Of a DNA stretch of 62,558 bases, positions 25,314 through 35,798 are shown piece by piece. The DNA lies in assembly GCA_032718475.1 (NCBI GenBank), contig JAUCBJ010001728.1, positions 64,001-126,558 of the forward strand, read 5' to 3'. Within the stretch, counting starts at the first letter, position 1, and each line of letters begins with the position of its first letter. The DNA comes from Nemertoderma westbladi (taxonomy: Eukaryota; Xenacoelomorpha; Nemertodermatida; Nemertodermatidae). Made by a program: the position numbers and the translations under genes. The notes below the pieces were generated by a model, which saw only the letters and a program-made list of their open reading frames with translations, had not been told where the DNA came from and searched no databases.

Positions 25314-27222
25314 GCACCAACCACGAGTACTTTATGGGTGGTAAGTAAGCACCAACCACGAGTACTTTATGGGTGGTAAGTAAGCACCAACCGCGAGCTC
25401 TATATGGGTGGTAAGTAAGCACCAACCACGAGCACTTTATGGGTGGTAAGTAAGCACCAACCACGAGTACTTTATGGGTGGTAAGTAAGCACCAACCACG
25501 AGTACTTTATGGGTGGTAAGTAAGCACCAACCACGAGCACTTTATGGGTGGTAAGTAAGCCCAAACCACGAGCTCTTTATGGGTGGTAAGTAAGCACCAA
25601 CCACGAGTACTTTATGGGTGGTAAGTAAGCACCAACCTCGAGTACTTTATGGGTGGTAAGTAAGCACCAACCACGAAAACTTTATCGGGGTAAGCAAGCA
25701 CCACCCACGAGCACTTTATGGGTGGTAAGTAAGCACCAACCACGAGCACTTAATGGGGGTATGTAATCACCAACCACGAGCACTTTATGGGCTTAAGTAA
25801 GCACCAACCACGAGCACTTTATAGGAGGTAAGTAAGCACCAACCACGATCACTTTTTGGGGGTATGTAATCACAAACCACGAGCAGTTTATGGGCTTAAG
25901 TAAGCACCAACCACGAGCACTTTATAGGAGGTAAGTAAGCACCAACCACGATCACTTTATGGGGGTATGTAAGCACCAACCACGAGCACTTTATGGGGGA
26001 AAGTAAGCAACAACCACGTGCACTTTATAGGACGTAAGTAAGCACCAACCACGAGCACTTTATGGGGGTAAGTAAGCACCAACCACGAGTACTTTATGGT
26101 TGGTAAGTAAACACCAACCACGAGCACTTTATGGGGGTAATTAAGCACCAACCACGAGTACTTTATGGGTGGTAAGTAAGCACCAACCACGAGTACTTTA
26201 TGGGTGGTAAGTAAGCACCAACCACGAGCACTATATGGGTGGTAAGTAAGCACCAACCACGAGTACTTTATGGGTGGTAGGTAAGCACCAACCACGAGCA
26301 CTTTATGGGTAGTAAGTAAGCACCAACCACGAGAACTTTATGGGGGTAAGTAAGCACCACCCACGAGCACTTTATGGGTGGTAGGTAAGCACCAACCACG
26401 AGCACTTTATGGGTAGTAAGTAAGCACCAACCACGAGAACTTTATGGGGGTAAGTAAGCACCACCCACGAGCACTTTATGGGTGGTAAGTAAGCACCAAC
26501 CACGAGCACTTAATGGGGGTATGTAAGCACCAACCACGAGCACTTTATGGGCTTAAGTAAGCACCAACCCCGAGCACTTTATAGGAGGTAAGTAAGCACC
26601 AACCACGATCACTTTATAGGGGTATGTAAGCAACAACCAGGAGCACTTTATAGGAGGTAAGTAGGCACCAACCACGAGCACTTTATGGGGGTAAGTAAGC
26701 ACCAACCACAAGTACTTTATGGTTGGTAAGTAAACACCAACCACGAGCACTTTATGGGGGTAAGTAAGCACCAACCACGAGTACTTTATGGGTGGTAAGT
26801 AAGCACCAACCACGAGTACTTTATGAGTGGTAAGTAAGCACCAACCACGAGCACTTTATGGGTGGTAAGTAAGCCCAAACCACGAGCACTTTATGGGGGT
26901 ATGTAAGCACCAACCACGAGCACTTTTTTGGGGTCACTTTATGGGGGAAGAAGGCACCAACCACGAGCACTTTATTGGGGAAAGTAAGCACCAACCACGA
27001 GCACTCTATGGGGGTAAGTATGCACCAACCACGAGCACTTTATAGGAGATAAGTAAGCACCAACCACGAGCACTTTACGGGGGTAAGTAGGCACCAACCA
27101 CAAGCACTTTGTGGGGGGTATGTAAGCACCAACCACGAGCACTTTATAGAAGCTAAGTAAGCATCAACCGCGAGCACTTTGTGGGAGGTAAGTAAGCACC
27201 AATCACGAGCACTTTATGGGGG
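25314..27222 (+). repeat. 35-bp splice-donor minisatellite (block 3, increasingly degenerate)
   Basis: The array resumes directly after the poly(A) tract for about 54 units. Near 25.8-27.2 kb the units diverge (GGGCTTAAG, AGGAGGTAAG, GGGGTATGTAATC, GGGGAAAG), and many lose the donor sequence. The last unit runs into GGGGGTAAACATTACAG. Confidence 0.95.
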
Positions 27223-27610
27223 TAAACATTACAGACAGGGGGGTGGTGGAACTGGATGCAAATCCCATCTCGCATCAATGTTAAAGATGGCATCTCATCG
27301 CCCAAGCTCGCATCAATGTTAAAGGAGCAGGTTACAGTGGCACGTATTTCTAATCAAAACAATAAACGAAAGTCAATAGAACAGGTACCAGTTTTATTTT
27401 TTGAGTTTGATCAACTGTTATTTGCGTCGATTTTCCCCTGGAGAGGGATGGATTTTTATTGCTTCGAAAGTCCCCCCTATCTGAATAATTAAGGGAAAGG
27501 AGCAGGTTACAGCGGCGGAGTTTTCTAACCAAAACAATAAACAAAACTTTTCTTTTGCGACCAATAATTGCTCTGGAGATATATTTTTTCACTTGCTGTC
27601 AATGTACGCC
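27223..27610. other. unique sequence with an imperfect ~50-bp direct duplication
   Basis: There is no gene here. GAGCAGGTTACAGTGGC..TCTAATCAAAACAATAAAC (from about 27324) recurs as GAGCAGGTTACAGCGGC..TCTAACCAAAACAATAAAC (from about 27499). The stretch ends at the TAG-repeat tail of LINE A. Confidence 0.6.
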
Positions 27611-27621
27611 TACTACTACTA

Positions 27622-28238
27622 CTAGGTTGAGCGAACTCGGACAGTGGAAATGATATCCTTCCAGGCTTCCCGATTCTCCATAGTTGTCGCAATTTCGTTT
27701 CTCCCAAGTTCAGTATCCCTTTCAAGTTGATCTATATATGTTATGGCCGGTCGTCCACGACTACGCTTTCCATGAGTTGGTTTCCAGAAAAGTAGATCTG
27801 GTATGACCCCGTCTTTACTTCGCCAGCAGTGCCCACTGAATCTTAATCTGCGTTCACGGAGGGTGGTTGATACAGGTGGTATTGTACCATAAAGCTCGGC
27901 ATTTGTCATATGTTGTCTCCAGCTGATGTTTAGGGCTGCCCTTAGTAGTCTTGTGTAGCAATCATCAATTCATTGTTCAAGTGATTTAGTCAGTGTCCAG
28001 GTCTCACCCCCGTATAAAAACACACTTTCCACTGTGGCTCGAAAGAACTTAGTCTTCAGGTGCCTGGAGAGATCTGATTTCCAGATGGTATCCATTTTTG
28101 ATAGAGCTACCCAAGCATTTGCTTTCCTAACTTCTATGTCCCTTTTGCTACTCTCTATCCATGATCCAAGGTACTGGAAGTCTTCAACCTTCCTTAGTTG
28201 ATTATTATCAATGGTTCTCAAGTTTCCATCAACATTAA
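27622..28238 (-). pseudogene. LINE A reverse transcriptase C-terminus (3' of the LINE B insertion)
   Basis: The frame resumes after the insertion with VDGNLRTIDN and VEDFQYLGSWIES, then KTKFFRATVESVFLYGGETW. These are the conserved end of LINE reverse transcriptases (YLGS and LLYG..W blocks). An in-frame TGA follows TKSLEQ at about 27970; past it the same frame continues IDDCYTRLLRAALNISWRQH and then MTNAEL..GTIPPVS..LRERRLRFSGHCWR to a stop at 27622. A CGA-to-TGA change at that position would explain the stop. Confidence 0.8.
28232..28238. repeat. target-site duplication ACATTAA of LINE B (left copy)
   Basis: ACATTAA at 28232-28238 recurs at 30763-30769 on the far side of LINE B. In LINE A (- strand) the bases are TTAATGT, inside the FNV codons. 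Both copies fall where the LINE A frame is broken, so the duplication is well placed, though only 7 bp long. Confidence 0.65.
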
Positions 28239-28671
28239 CCAACATCAACTACCAATGGCTGGTCAGGAGTAGAGTGTTCTCATGTCCACTCTGAGAGCAC
28301 TTCACTGCGACCTGCACCTCGCAGCAAGGGTACAGGGCATGACCCAGCAGATGAGCTGCAACAGCCAATGGTGGGTCATGTGCGCCAGAGTAGATATGGG
28401 TGATGGGCCTCATATCTGACTCCATTGCGACACCCACCCTGTGGAATGGCAAACCAGGGTGTGGTATTTGCCCCGAGAGCTGACTCGGCAAAAAAGCACC
28501 CCCCGACCCCCACTATGGATTACATTAGCAATGCGGAGGTCCGGCCACTAGAGACCAGTGGAATTACCGGACACAATCGGCCTCACAGGCGTCAGTTAAC
28601 TCCTGACCGGCTGCCTATCTCACTCCCTACTGGAGAGAGAGCAGCCAACAATTCTTTGAGTCCCTTTCCTG

Positions 28672-30198
28672 ATGACCTTTCTGGCCCAAACCCTGGGTCA
28701 CCAGGAAGGCCAGGAGAGGGATTCTGGAGTTGGAGGCTACTCTCATGTTCCACCCCGACCAACAACGCCATTGGTGAATCTGAGGCAAGTCACAAGACTA
28801 GCCTCAGTAAACACCCTAACACTCGGGTCCCCAATGCGACAAGGTGAGCTGACTGCCTTGGCAGATAAGCTTTCTCTTAGCGCAGTGGGTGTTCAAGAGC
28901 ACCGAATGCAGACTGGACAGACTGATGAGGTTCTGATTAAGGACATGGGGGGCGGTTGGCGACTCGCCCTCGCGTCAGCAGATGGTAGTGGCAATGGTGG
29001 AATTGGTCTATTGATGAATCCAACTGCACATGCAGCATTGGACAAAATAGACCAAATCTCTAACCGCATCATCCGTTGCCACTTCTCATGTTCTGGAAGA
29101 CTGGCTAAGAAGTTTCCTAAGGTGGTTCTGATTGTGTGCTACTCTCCAACAACTAGTGTTGCCCCTGTAGAGGAGGTGGAAAATTTCTACCACAATCTAC
29201 AAGCAGCTACTGATGGAGTGGATCAGCATGCATTCTTAACATTCCTGGGAGACTTTAATGCAAGTCTGCATCAATCACCTACATCGCCCTGGGTCTATAG
29301 CAATAGTGTTAACCGAAATTCTGTCCATCTTCAGGATTTTATCTCTGGAAATGGATTGTTTTCGGCTGGAACCCAGTTCAAGAAGCGAACTGGAAAGCTA
29401 TGTACTCATAGTGGACCCAGTGGTCACAAGTCCCAGATAGACCATATTCTGTTTCGTAGGAAATACAGGAGCTCTATACAAGACTGTAATGCATTTACAC
29501 TTCGACCCTTCTCCAGTGATCACCGCCTTATTGTGGCCAAGGTAAGACTAAGTCTGCGTGCTAGCAGAACAACGAAATCTGCCTTGCCTTCTGAAATCTG
29601 CCTTGTTGACTTCTTCAAGGCCTTTGATTCAGTCTCTCGTTCACGTATGTTCAGCATACTTTCATTATATGGGATTCCTGATGAAATTATTGCAGCAATA
29701 AGATCAGTATACGATGGTTCGACAACATTTGTGTCTACTGTTGACGGTGACACAGAACCATTTGAAGTGTTAATGGGCGTCCTCCAAGGAGACACACTTG
29801 CACCATTCTTGTTCATTATTGTGGTTGACTATGTTCTACGCATGTCCTTAGATCATTATAATGATGATGGGGTGGTGATAACTCCACCAACTGGCTCCAG
29901 AAGTCGAGGAAATCCAGCCAAGTACCTAACTGATCTAGACTTTGCTGATGACTTAGGAGTACTCTCAGAATCATTACAGGGAGCCCAACGGCTCTTCAGC
30001 TCATTAGAACATGCTGCTTCTAGTGTTGGTCTTTTTATTAACTCCAGAAAGACCAAAATTCTGACAGTTAACTTTGAAAGTCCTCAGCAAGTCTCTGATC
30101 GGATGAGCATAAGCTCAAAGGATGGTATGCTTGAGCATGTGGACGACTTCTGTTACCTGGGATCATGGATCCGGAAGTCAGGATCTTCAAATACGTAA
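28672..30198 (+). pseudogene. LINE B endonuclease fused to RT palm (internal deletion)
   Basis: This 508-codon frame carries the APE nuclease blocks VQEHRM, LGDFNAS and SSDHRLIVAKVRLSLRAS. It then passes directly into RT motif A (LVDFFKAFDSVSRSRM), GVLQGDTLAPFLF and motif C (FADDLGVL), ending WIRKSG. In LINE A roughly 340 residues (linker and fingers) separate the same two blocks, so B lacks them. The deletion kept the frame, and the 13-bp direct repeat GAAATCTGCCTTG marks the joint (29574-29586 and 29593-29605). Without RT fingers the product should not copy DNA. The true start is uncertain; the first ~60 codons look like leader. Confidence 0.8.
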
Positions 30199-30715
30199 GG
30201 GAAAGGCATGGGCAGCCTTGAATAGGCTTTCCAGGATTTGGAAGTCACCGAGAATTAATCGGAATCTTAAGGTCCGATTATTTAGAGCAGCAGTAGTTCC
30301 AGTACTCCTCTACGGGAGTCCACGCTGGGCTCTAACTGCTGAGAACACCAAATCTCTGGATGGCACATTCACAAGAATGCTACGCCGGGTTCATTGTGTC
30401 AAGTACAATGCACACATCTCCAACCAGACACTATATAACATTGGAGGTGTCTCATTGGTTCCCCCAAGCTTGACACTAGAACGAAATCGCCTCCGCTTTG
30501 CAGGACATTGCTTTCGCCGTGAGGACCAGCCAGTGCATAATCTTGTACTTTGGCAGCCTCATGGAGTGAATAAGCATGGTGGACAGCCCATGACTTTCTT
30601 GAGACGCATCTTAAAGGACACTGGCCTTAAAGATGCGGATGATCTAGCAAATGTCATGGGTGATAGGGAGTTGTGGCGGTGCAATTTTGTTGACAAGCCG
30701 GCACAGCATTCTTAA
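30199..30715 (+). pseudogene. LINE B RT C-terminus in a shifted frame
   Basis: LINE C reads WIRKTGEDLRIRKGKAWAAL continuously. LINE B lacks five bases in the GGTGAGGACCTTCG stretch, so the frame jumps near 30180. The downstream frame keeps IRKGKAWAALNRLSRIW, VVPVLLYGSPRWAL, TLYNIGGVSLVPPSL and RNRLRFAGHCFRRED and ends at the natural stop (30713-30715), followed by a 3' UTR and (TAG)n tail. Confidence 0.82.
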
Positions 30716-30762
30716 AAATGCAGCTGCAATGCAGCATGCCGATCCTAGTAGTAGTAGTATCT

Positions 30763-31096
30763 ACATTAAAGGTCATGAATTCGGTCTTGGTAGCATTTAC
30801 ATGCAATCCAAACTCCTTAGCAGCCCTCTCCACTTTATTTAGTAGAAGCTGTGCATCTGCTAGCGTAGTAGAGAGCAGGGCGATGTCATCAGCAAAGTCG
30901 GTGTCTGTGACTGTAGTTGCCGGATATCTACTACTTCTGCGTTCTTGAAGTGTGAATCCCAGATCTTCACCCTTTGTGGCCGTCCTCATTGCGTAATCCA
31001 GCACAATTACAAATAGTAATGGTGCTAATGTGTCACCTTGCAGTACGCCAGCCAGGATTGAGATTCAGTTTCACCATCTGGTGAGAGTACCTGCGC
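30763..31096 (-). pseudogene. LINE A RT palm segment between its nonsense codon and LINE B
   Basis: The - strand frame contains LDYAMRTATKGEDLGF, then TDTDFADDIALLSTT (motif C, FADD) and LLLNKVERAAKEFGLHVN..TKTEFMTFN. It stops being readable at the LINE B insertion. The segment lies between motifs A (on the main ORF) and the C-terminus. Confidence 0.78.
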
Positions 31097-33190
31097 TTAT
31101 GTGTCACAATATAACAATCCAATGCCAGCAACAATTACTTCTGGTATTCCATAAGCTCTTAGGATTTCAAGCATTTTACCTCTATGGATGGAGTCGAATG
31201 CCTTCTTGAAGTCCACAAAAGTCATGACAGCGGGGAGATTCTTCGACTTAATTCCTTCAATCAGTCTCCGTAGTGCAAGTATCAGAGCTATTGTTGATCT
31301 ACTTGGTCGAAATCCGTTTTGGCCCTTACGCAGTAGTTTCTCTATGTGAGGCCTAATCCTATATAGAATCATTTTATTGTATATTTTGGCAGATACCACA
31401 AGCAGACACATCCCACGATAGTTTGTTGGTATACCGAGGTCTCCTTTCTTGGGGAGAGGCTTTAGTTGACCTTTAGTCCAAATTGGTGGTGGCTTTTCCC
31501 CTTTTGACATCCGGCTGCAAACATTCAATAACGTTCTGTTTAGCACTCCTGTTTTCCAAACCTCCGCTGGGATTTCATCTAATCCACTCGCTTTATTATT
31601 GGACATGCTTTTAATGCTTCTTTGGAGTTCGACAGGTGTGAAGTCCCCTGTTTCTATAGGTAGTGTCTTGTCATATATTTTCCTTGTAGGGCTGACCTCG
31701 ATGTTTGGTGGCTGCCCAAGCAAGTTGCTGAAGTGATTTTTCCACTTCCCAACACGTTCTTCAGGACTATCGGCTTTGAGGCGCCCCTTTGCACAACTTT
31801 TCCGACCAGATACCTCATTTACAGTTTGCCAGGTAAGTCTTGTTTGTTGCTGTATGTGAGCAGTTGTAATTGCTTCAGTTTTATCCTGTATGTACTTTTC
31901 CTGGCTGATGTTGTAGGCCAATTTAAGATCGTCCTTAGCTTTCTCAACCTTGTTAATGTTTTCGGTTGTTGGTTGTTCGGTTTTAACTTTGTAGGCTATC
32001 TTAAGATCTTCTCTCTTACAAGTAACTTCAGAGTTTTGCCATGGCACATATTGTTTTCGTTTGGGTTTCTGGGGGATATGCCTATTAGCTGATTCCTTGT
32101 GGGCTGTTATTATATTCTGGTATATTGAATTGGTGGATTGGTCTTCATCCATTGACTGAAGTGCTTCAAAGCGGTTTTGAACTTCTACTGTGTAAGCATC
32201 CTTTACAGCATTGTCAGTTCTGAGTTTTTCCCAGTCATATTTGATTTGCTTGCTTGTCCTGGGTTTGCTGGCTCTCAAACTGAGTCTGATCTCTGCAGTC
32301 ACAATTCTGTGGTCCGAACCAATTAGGTTGAACGAGCTGTATGCCTCGCAGTTGATCATGCTGTTTCTCCACTTTTTGTTTATGAGGATGTACTCCAGTT
32401 GTGCTTTGGTTCCATTAGGGTATTGAAAGGTCCATAGCTTCCCCTTACTCTTTTCGAATGTGTTGTTTGTTGGTATCAATTCACATTCTTCCATTAGGTC
32501 TAAAAGTAAGTACCCATTTCTGTTAGAACTGGTGTTATAGGTGTAACCCTTGATGTCTTCTGGGCCAATTTGGGCATTCACGTCACCAGCAATGACTTTA
32601 ACATTATGTTTCGGAATGTCCTTTATAAGTCCAGTCAGATCTTCATAAAACTTGGCTGCTTGTTCTGGCTCTGAGGCATTGGTTGGACTGTAGCAACATA
32701 TAACTGTTGCCTTGGGATTCCCATCAAATGTTGCGATCATAACCCTGGAATTTATAGATTCGATGTTGTTTAGGGTCTTAAGTGCAAATGGGCTTAGCAG
32801 AATTCCTACTCCACCAATTGATGCATTGGCCGAGTTTCTTACTGCTGAGCTTGTTACTAACGTCCATCCATTTCCAATGTCATTGTACTTCATGGCAGTG
32901 TCTTCATGACAAATTCGATGTTCTTGGATGCAGATGATGTCGATGTTATATTCCATTGCCAGAGCGACCATGTCACCCTGTTTGGTATGTGCTTTCAGGG
33001 TGCGTGCGTTCATTGTAGCAATCTTTAGTGTCTTTTTACATTTCAACAGGTTGGTTCTTCTTTCTTCTCGGTCTTCTGTTCCAGTAGCCAATTTATCGAC
33101 CCCAGCCTGGTGTACCACTGAGGGACGCGGTCCTTGTTGACCCGGGCGACGACCGAGCCGGTATTTCTCCTGGAGGGTTCTCATACTCAA
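31097..33190 (-). pseudogene. LINE A APE endonuclease and RT N-terminal part (697 codons)
   Basis: The frame opens with an APE-type endonuclease: TMNARTL (N61), QEHR (E90), GDVNAQIG (D203, N205) and SDHR (D293, H294). The block QLEYILI has Glu where copy A' has Asp (QLDYILI), a likely damaging change. Then come a linker (300-500), RT fingers (PIWTKGQLKPLPKKGD, NYRGMCLL, KGQNGFRPSRST) and motif A (FVDFKKAFDS, D660). It ends at a TAA where A' keeps GAA (CDTEAQV), so the stop is a point mutation. Endonuclease nicks target DNA and RT copies the element RNA there; this copy cannot make a complete protein. Confidence 0.88.
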
Positions 33191-33689
33191 ATCTTTCAGT
33201 TGCGGGAGTAAACCGCTTGTGGTCGCAACTCCTACAAGCGTCTTCGCAGTAGATCGCCGTTGGTTGATTACCTTCCGCCGACCTTGTCAGCATGTCTAGC
33301 CGTTGGTTGATTACCTTCCGCCTATCCATGGCCTACAGCCCTGCTGCCGACTGTAGGGGTCCTTTTGTTACACCCTGAACCAAGTGTGCCTCCTGGGTTA
33401 GGTTACCTAACACTGGTAGAGGAGCATCCAGTATAGACAGGGCGGGGCGTGTATCATCTCTAATGCAGATGCGTATCAAGCCTTTGCCTTCAATGGTGCC
33501 CTAGGCGCTATAGCCCTCAATGACTTATTTAGTTGATGGGGCTGAACCAACCCACTCTTGATCAACTAAATAATGAATAGGCTATGCTTATCGGGCCTGC
33601 CCTACTGGGCTGGCAGCTACAGGTAGTACCACATTACTGCCATAGTGGTAGCAGGATCTGGGGACCTGACCTGACCTTATGCCCTGACC
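33191..33689 (-). other. LINE A 5' leader region with direct repeat and hairpin
   Basis: There is no convincing frame. A 22-bp direct repeat beginning CGTTGGTTGATTACCTTCCG occurs at 33258 and 33301. A 13-bp perfect inverted repeat, TTATTTAGTTGAT (33525-33537) and ATCAACTAAATAA (33561-33573), can form a stem with a 23-base loop. Assigning the region to LINE A is an inference from position. Confidence 0.5.
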
Positions 33690-35425
33690 TGCTATCGTAG
33701 TAGAGAGCAGGGCGATGTCATCCGCAAAGTCGGTGTCTGTGACTGTAGTTGCCGGATATCTACTACTTCTGCGTTCTTGAAGTGTGAATCCCAGATCTTC
33801 ACCCTTTGTGGCCGTCCTCATTGCGTAATCCAGCACAATTACAAATAGTAATGGTGCTAATGTGTAACCTTGCAGTACGCCAGCCAGGATTGAGATTCAG
33901 TTTCACCATCTGGTGAGAGTACCTGCGCTTCTGTGTCACAATATAACAATCCAATGCCAGCAACAATTACTTCTGGTATTCCATAAGCTCTTAGGATTTC
34001 AAGCATTTTACCTCTATGGATGGAGTCGAATGCCTTCTTGAAGTCCACAAAAGTCATGACTGCGGGGAGATTCTTCGACTTAATTCCTTCAATCAGTCTC
34101 CGTAGTGCAAGTATCAGAGCTATTGTTGATCTACTTGGTCGAAATCCGTTTTGGCCCTTACGCAGTAGTTTCTCTATGTGAGGCCTAATCCTATATAGAA
34201 TCATTTTATTGTATATTTTGGCAGATACCACAAGCAGACACATCCCACGATAGTTTGTTGGTATACCGAGGTCTCCTTTCTTGGGGAGAGGCTTTAGTTG
34301 ACCTTTAGTCCAAATTGGTGGTGGCTTTTCCCCTTTTAACATCCGGTTGCAAACATTCAATAACGTTCTGTTTAGCACTCCTGTTTTCCAAACCTCCGCT
34401 GGGATTTCATCTAATCCACTCGCTTTATTATTGGACATGCTTTTAATGCTTCTTTGGAGTTCGGCAGGTGTGAAGTCCCCTGTTTCTATAGGTAGTGTCT
34501 TGTCATATATTTTCCTTGTAGGGCTGACCTCGATGTTTGGTGGCTGCCCAAGCAAGTTGCTGAAGTGATTTTCCACTTCCCAACCCGTTCTTCAGGACTA
34601 TCGGCTTTGAGGCGCCCCCTTTGCACAACTTTTCCGACCAGATACCTCATTTACAGTTTGCGAGGTAAGTCTTGATTGTTGCTGTATGTGAGCAGTTGTA
34701 ATTGCTTCAGTTTTATCCTGTATGTACTTTTCCTGGCTGATGTTGTAGGCCAATTTAAGATCGTCCTTAGCTTTCTCAACCTTGTTAATGTTTTCGGTTG
34801 TTGGTTGTTCGGTTTTAACTTTGTAGTCTATCTTAAGATCTTCTCTCTTACAAGTAACCTCAGAGTTTTGCCATGGCACATACTGTTTTCGTTTGGGTTT
34901 CTGGGGGATATGCCTCTTAGCTGATTCCTTGTGGGCTGTTATTATATTCTGGTATATTGAATCGGTGGACTGGTCTTCATCCATTGACTGAAGTGCTTCA
35001 AAGCGGTTTTGAACTTTTACTGTGCAAGCATCCTTTACAGCATTGTCAGTTCTGAGTTTCTCCCAGTCATAGTTGAATTGCTTGCTTGACCTGGGTTTGC
35101 TGGCTCTCAAACTGAGTCTGATCTCTGCAGTCACAATTCTGTGGTCCGAACCAATTAGGTTGAACGAGCTGTATGCCTCGCAGTTGATCATGCTATTTCT
35201 CCACTTTTTGTTTATAAGGATGTAATCCAGTTGTGCTTTGGTTCCATTAGGGTATTGAAAGGTCCATAGTTTCCCCTTACTCTTTTCAAATGTGTTGTTT
35301 GTTGGTATCAATTCACATTCTTCCATTAGGTCTAAAAGTAAGTACCCATTTCTGTTAGAACTGGTGTTATAGGTGTAACCCTTGATGTCTTCTGGGCCAA
35401 TTTGGGCATTCAGGTCACCAGCAAT
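33690..35425 (-). mobile_element. LINE A', second truncated copy of the LINE A family
   Basis: The sequence is nearly identical to 30861-32595. It starts inside the endonuclease (GDLNAQIG, 35425 side), runs through QLDYILI, SDHR, the linker, RT fingers and motif A, and stops at FADDIALLSTT. It is truncated at both ends and lies head-to-tail with LINE A. A frameshift near 34577-34598 and another before the GVLQGD block break it. It supplies the ancestral codons for two lesions in LINE A. Confidence 0.85.
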
Positions 35426-35521
35426 GTACGCCACTCTGTTAAAATAACAACTTAAATTACGAATATAATAAATAGTCCTTTTTAGCGGATTAATTACCTT
35501 ATTTCCTTATTATTTTATTAG
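35426..35521. other. AT-rich intron end with 3' splice site
   Basis: A short unique stretch ends TTCCTTATTATTTTATTAG directly before the second myosin exon. It holds the acceptor of the 19,748-bp intron. Confidence 0.75.
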
Positions 35522-35645
35522 GGGCGCGAGGTTTTGCGATACACCACTACGCCGGTAAGGTTGGCTACGATTGCGATAAATTCTGTGACAAGAACCGCGA
35601 TGTGTTGAGTAACGATATTATAACCCTAATGAAAGGCAGTGAATA
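35522..35645 (+). CDS. MYO1: class I myosin motor domain, exon (second visible)
   Basis: This 124-bp exon lies between the acceptor TTATTAG and the donor TA|GTGAGT. Two bases complete the split Gly codon from the previous exon, and the frame reads [16 protein letters not shown], then [21 protein letters not shown], leaving phase 2. HHYAGKVxYD and F..(K/R)NRDVL..D...LM are invariant-type motor-head blocks that follow HEHF in myosin I. Phase agreement with both neighbours and the correct order of motifs make this the next coding exon, despite 19.7 kb of repeats and transposons in the intron before it. Confidence 0.92.
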
Positions 35646-35798
35646 GTGAGTCAATAGTATATTCTATAGGAGTCAGGAAATGTTATGAAATTTCCTATTT
35701 AATGAGTTCATTATATAAAGTTGACTTTTAATAGTAATATTTACAGAAATATCCTCTTATTAATTTCATAAAAATAGTAATAATAAGATTAGATAAAG
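35646..35798. other. intron start, AT-rich unique sequence
   Basis: Nothing recognisable is seen beyond the donor GTGAGT at its left edge. Confidence 0.5.

Larger units (their letters stand above)
28239..30762 (+). mobile_element. LINE B, internally deleted APE-type LINE inserted in LINE A
   Basis: This 2.5-kb element on the + strand has a GC-rich leader (28239-28671), a nuclease-plus-RT frame with a large internal deletion, a 3' frame broken by a short deletion, and a tail CCTAGTAGTAGTAGTA. It is near-identical in its 3' part to LINE C at the right window end. LINE A sequence flanks it on both sides. Confidence 0.88.
27611..33689 (-). mobile_element. LINE A, APE-type non-LTR retrotransposon, split by LINE B
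   Basis: The element reads on the - strand from about 33689 to 27611 and is interrupted between 30763 and 28238 by LINE B. It has a leader (33191-33689), an endonuclease plus reverse transcriptase frame, and a 3' tail of (TAG)n. The reading across the insertion is continuous: TKTEFMTFN on one side and VDGNLRTIDN on the other. Domain order (N-terminal APE nuclease, RT, short 3' microsatellite tail) fits RTE-like or related LINEs; I do not fix the clade. Nonsense changes make it inactive. Confidence 0.85.

Noticed and set aside
15751-27222. A CRISPR-like array (regular short repeats).
   Set aside because: The units are contiguous without unique spacers, the genome is eukaryotic, and the unit is a copy of the adjoining splice junction.
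27256-27492. A 78-codon + strand ORF between the minisatellite and LINE A.
   Set aside because: No domain or coding signature. It spans an imperfect direct duplication in unique non-coding sequence.
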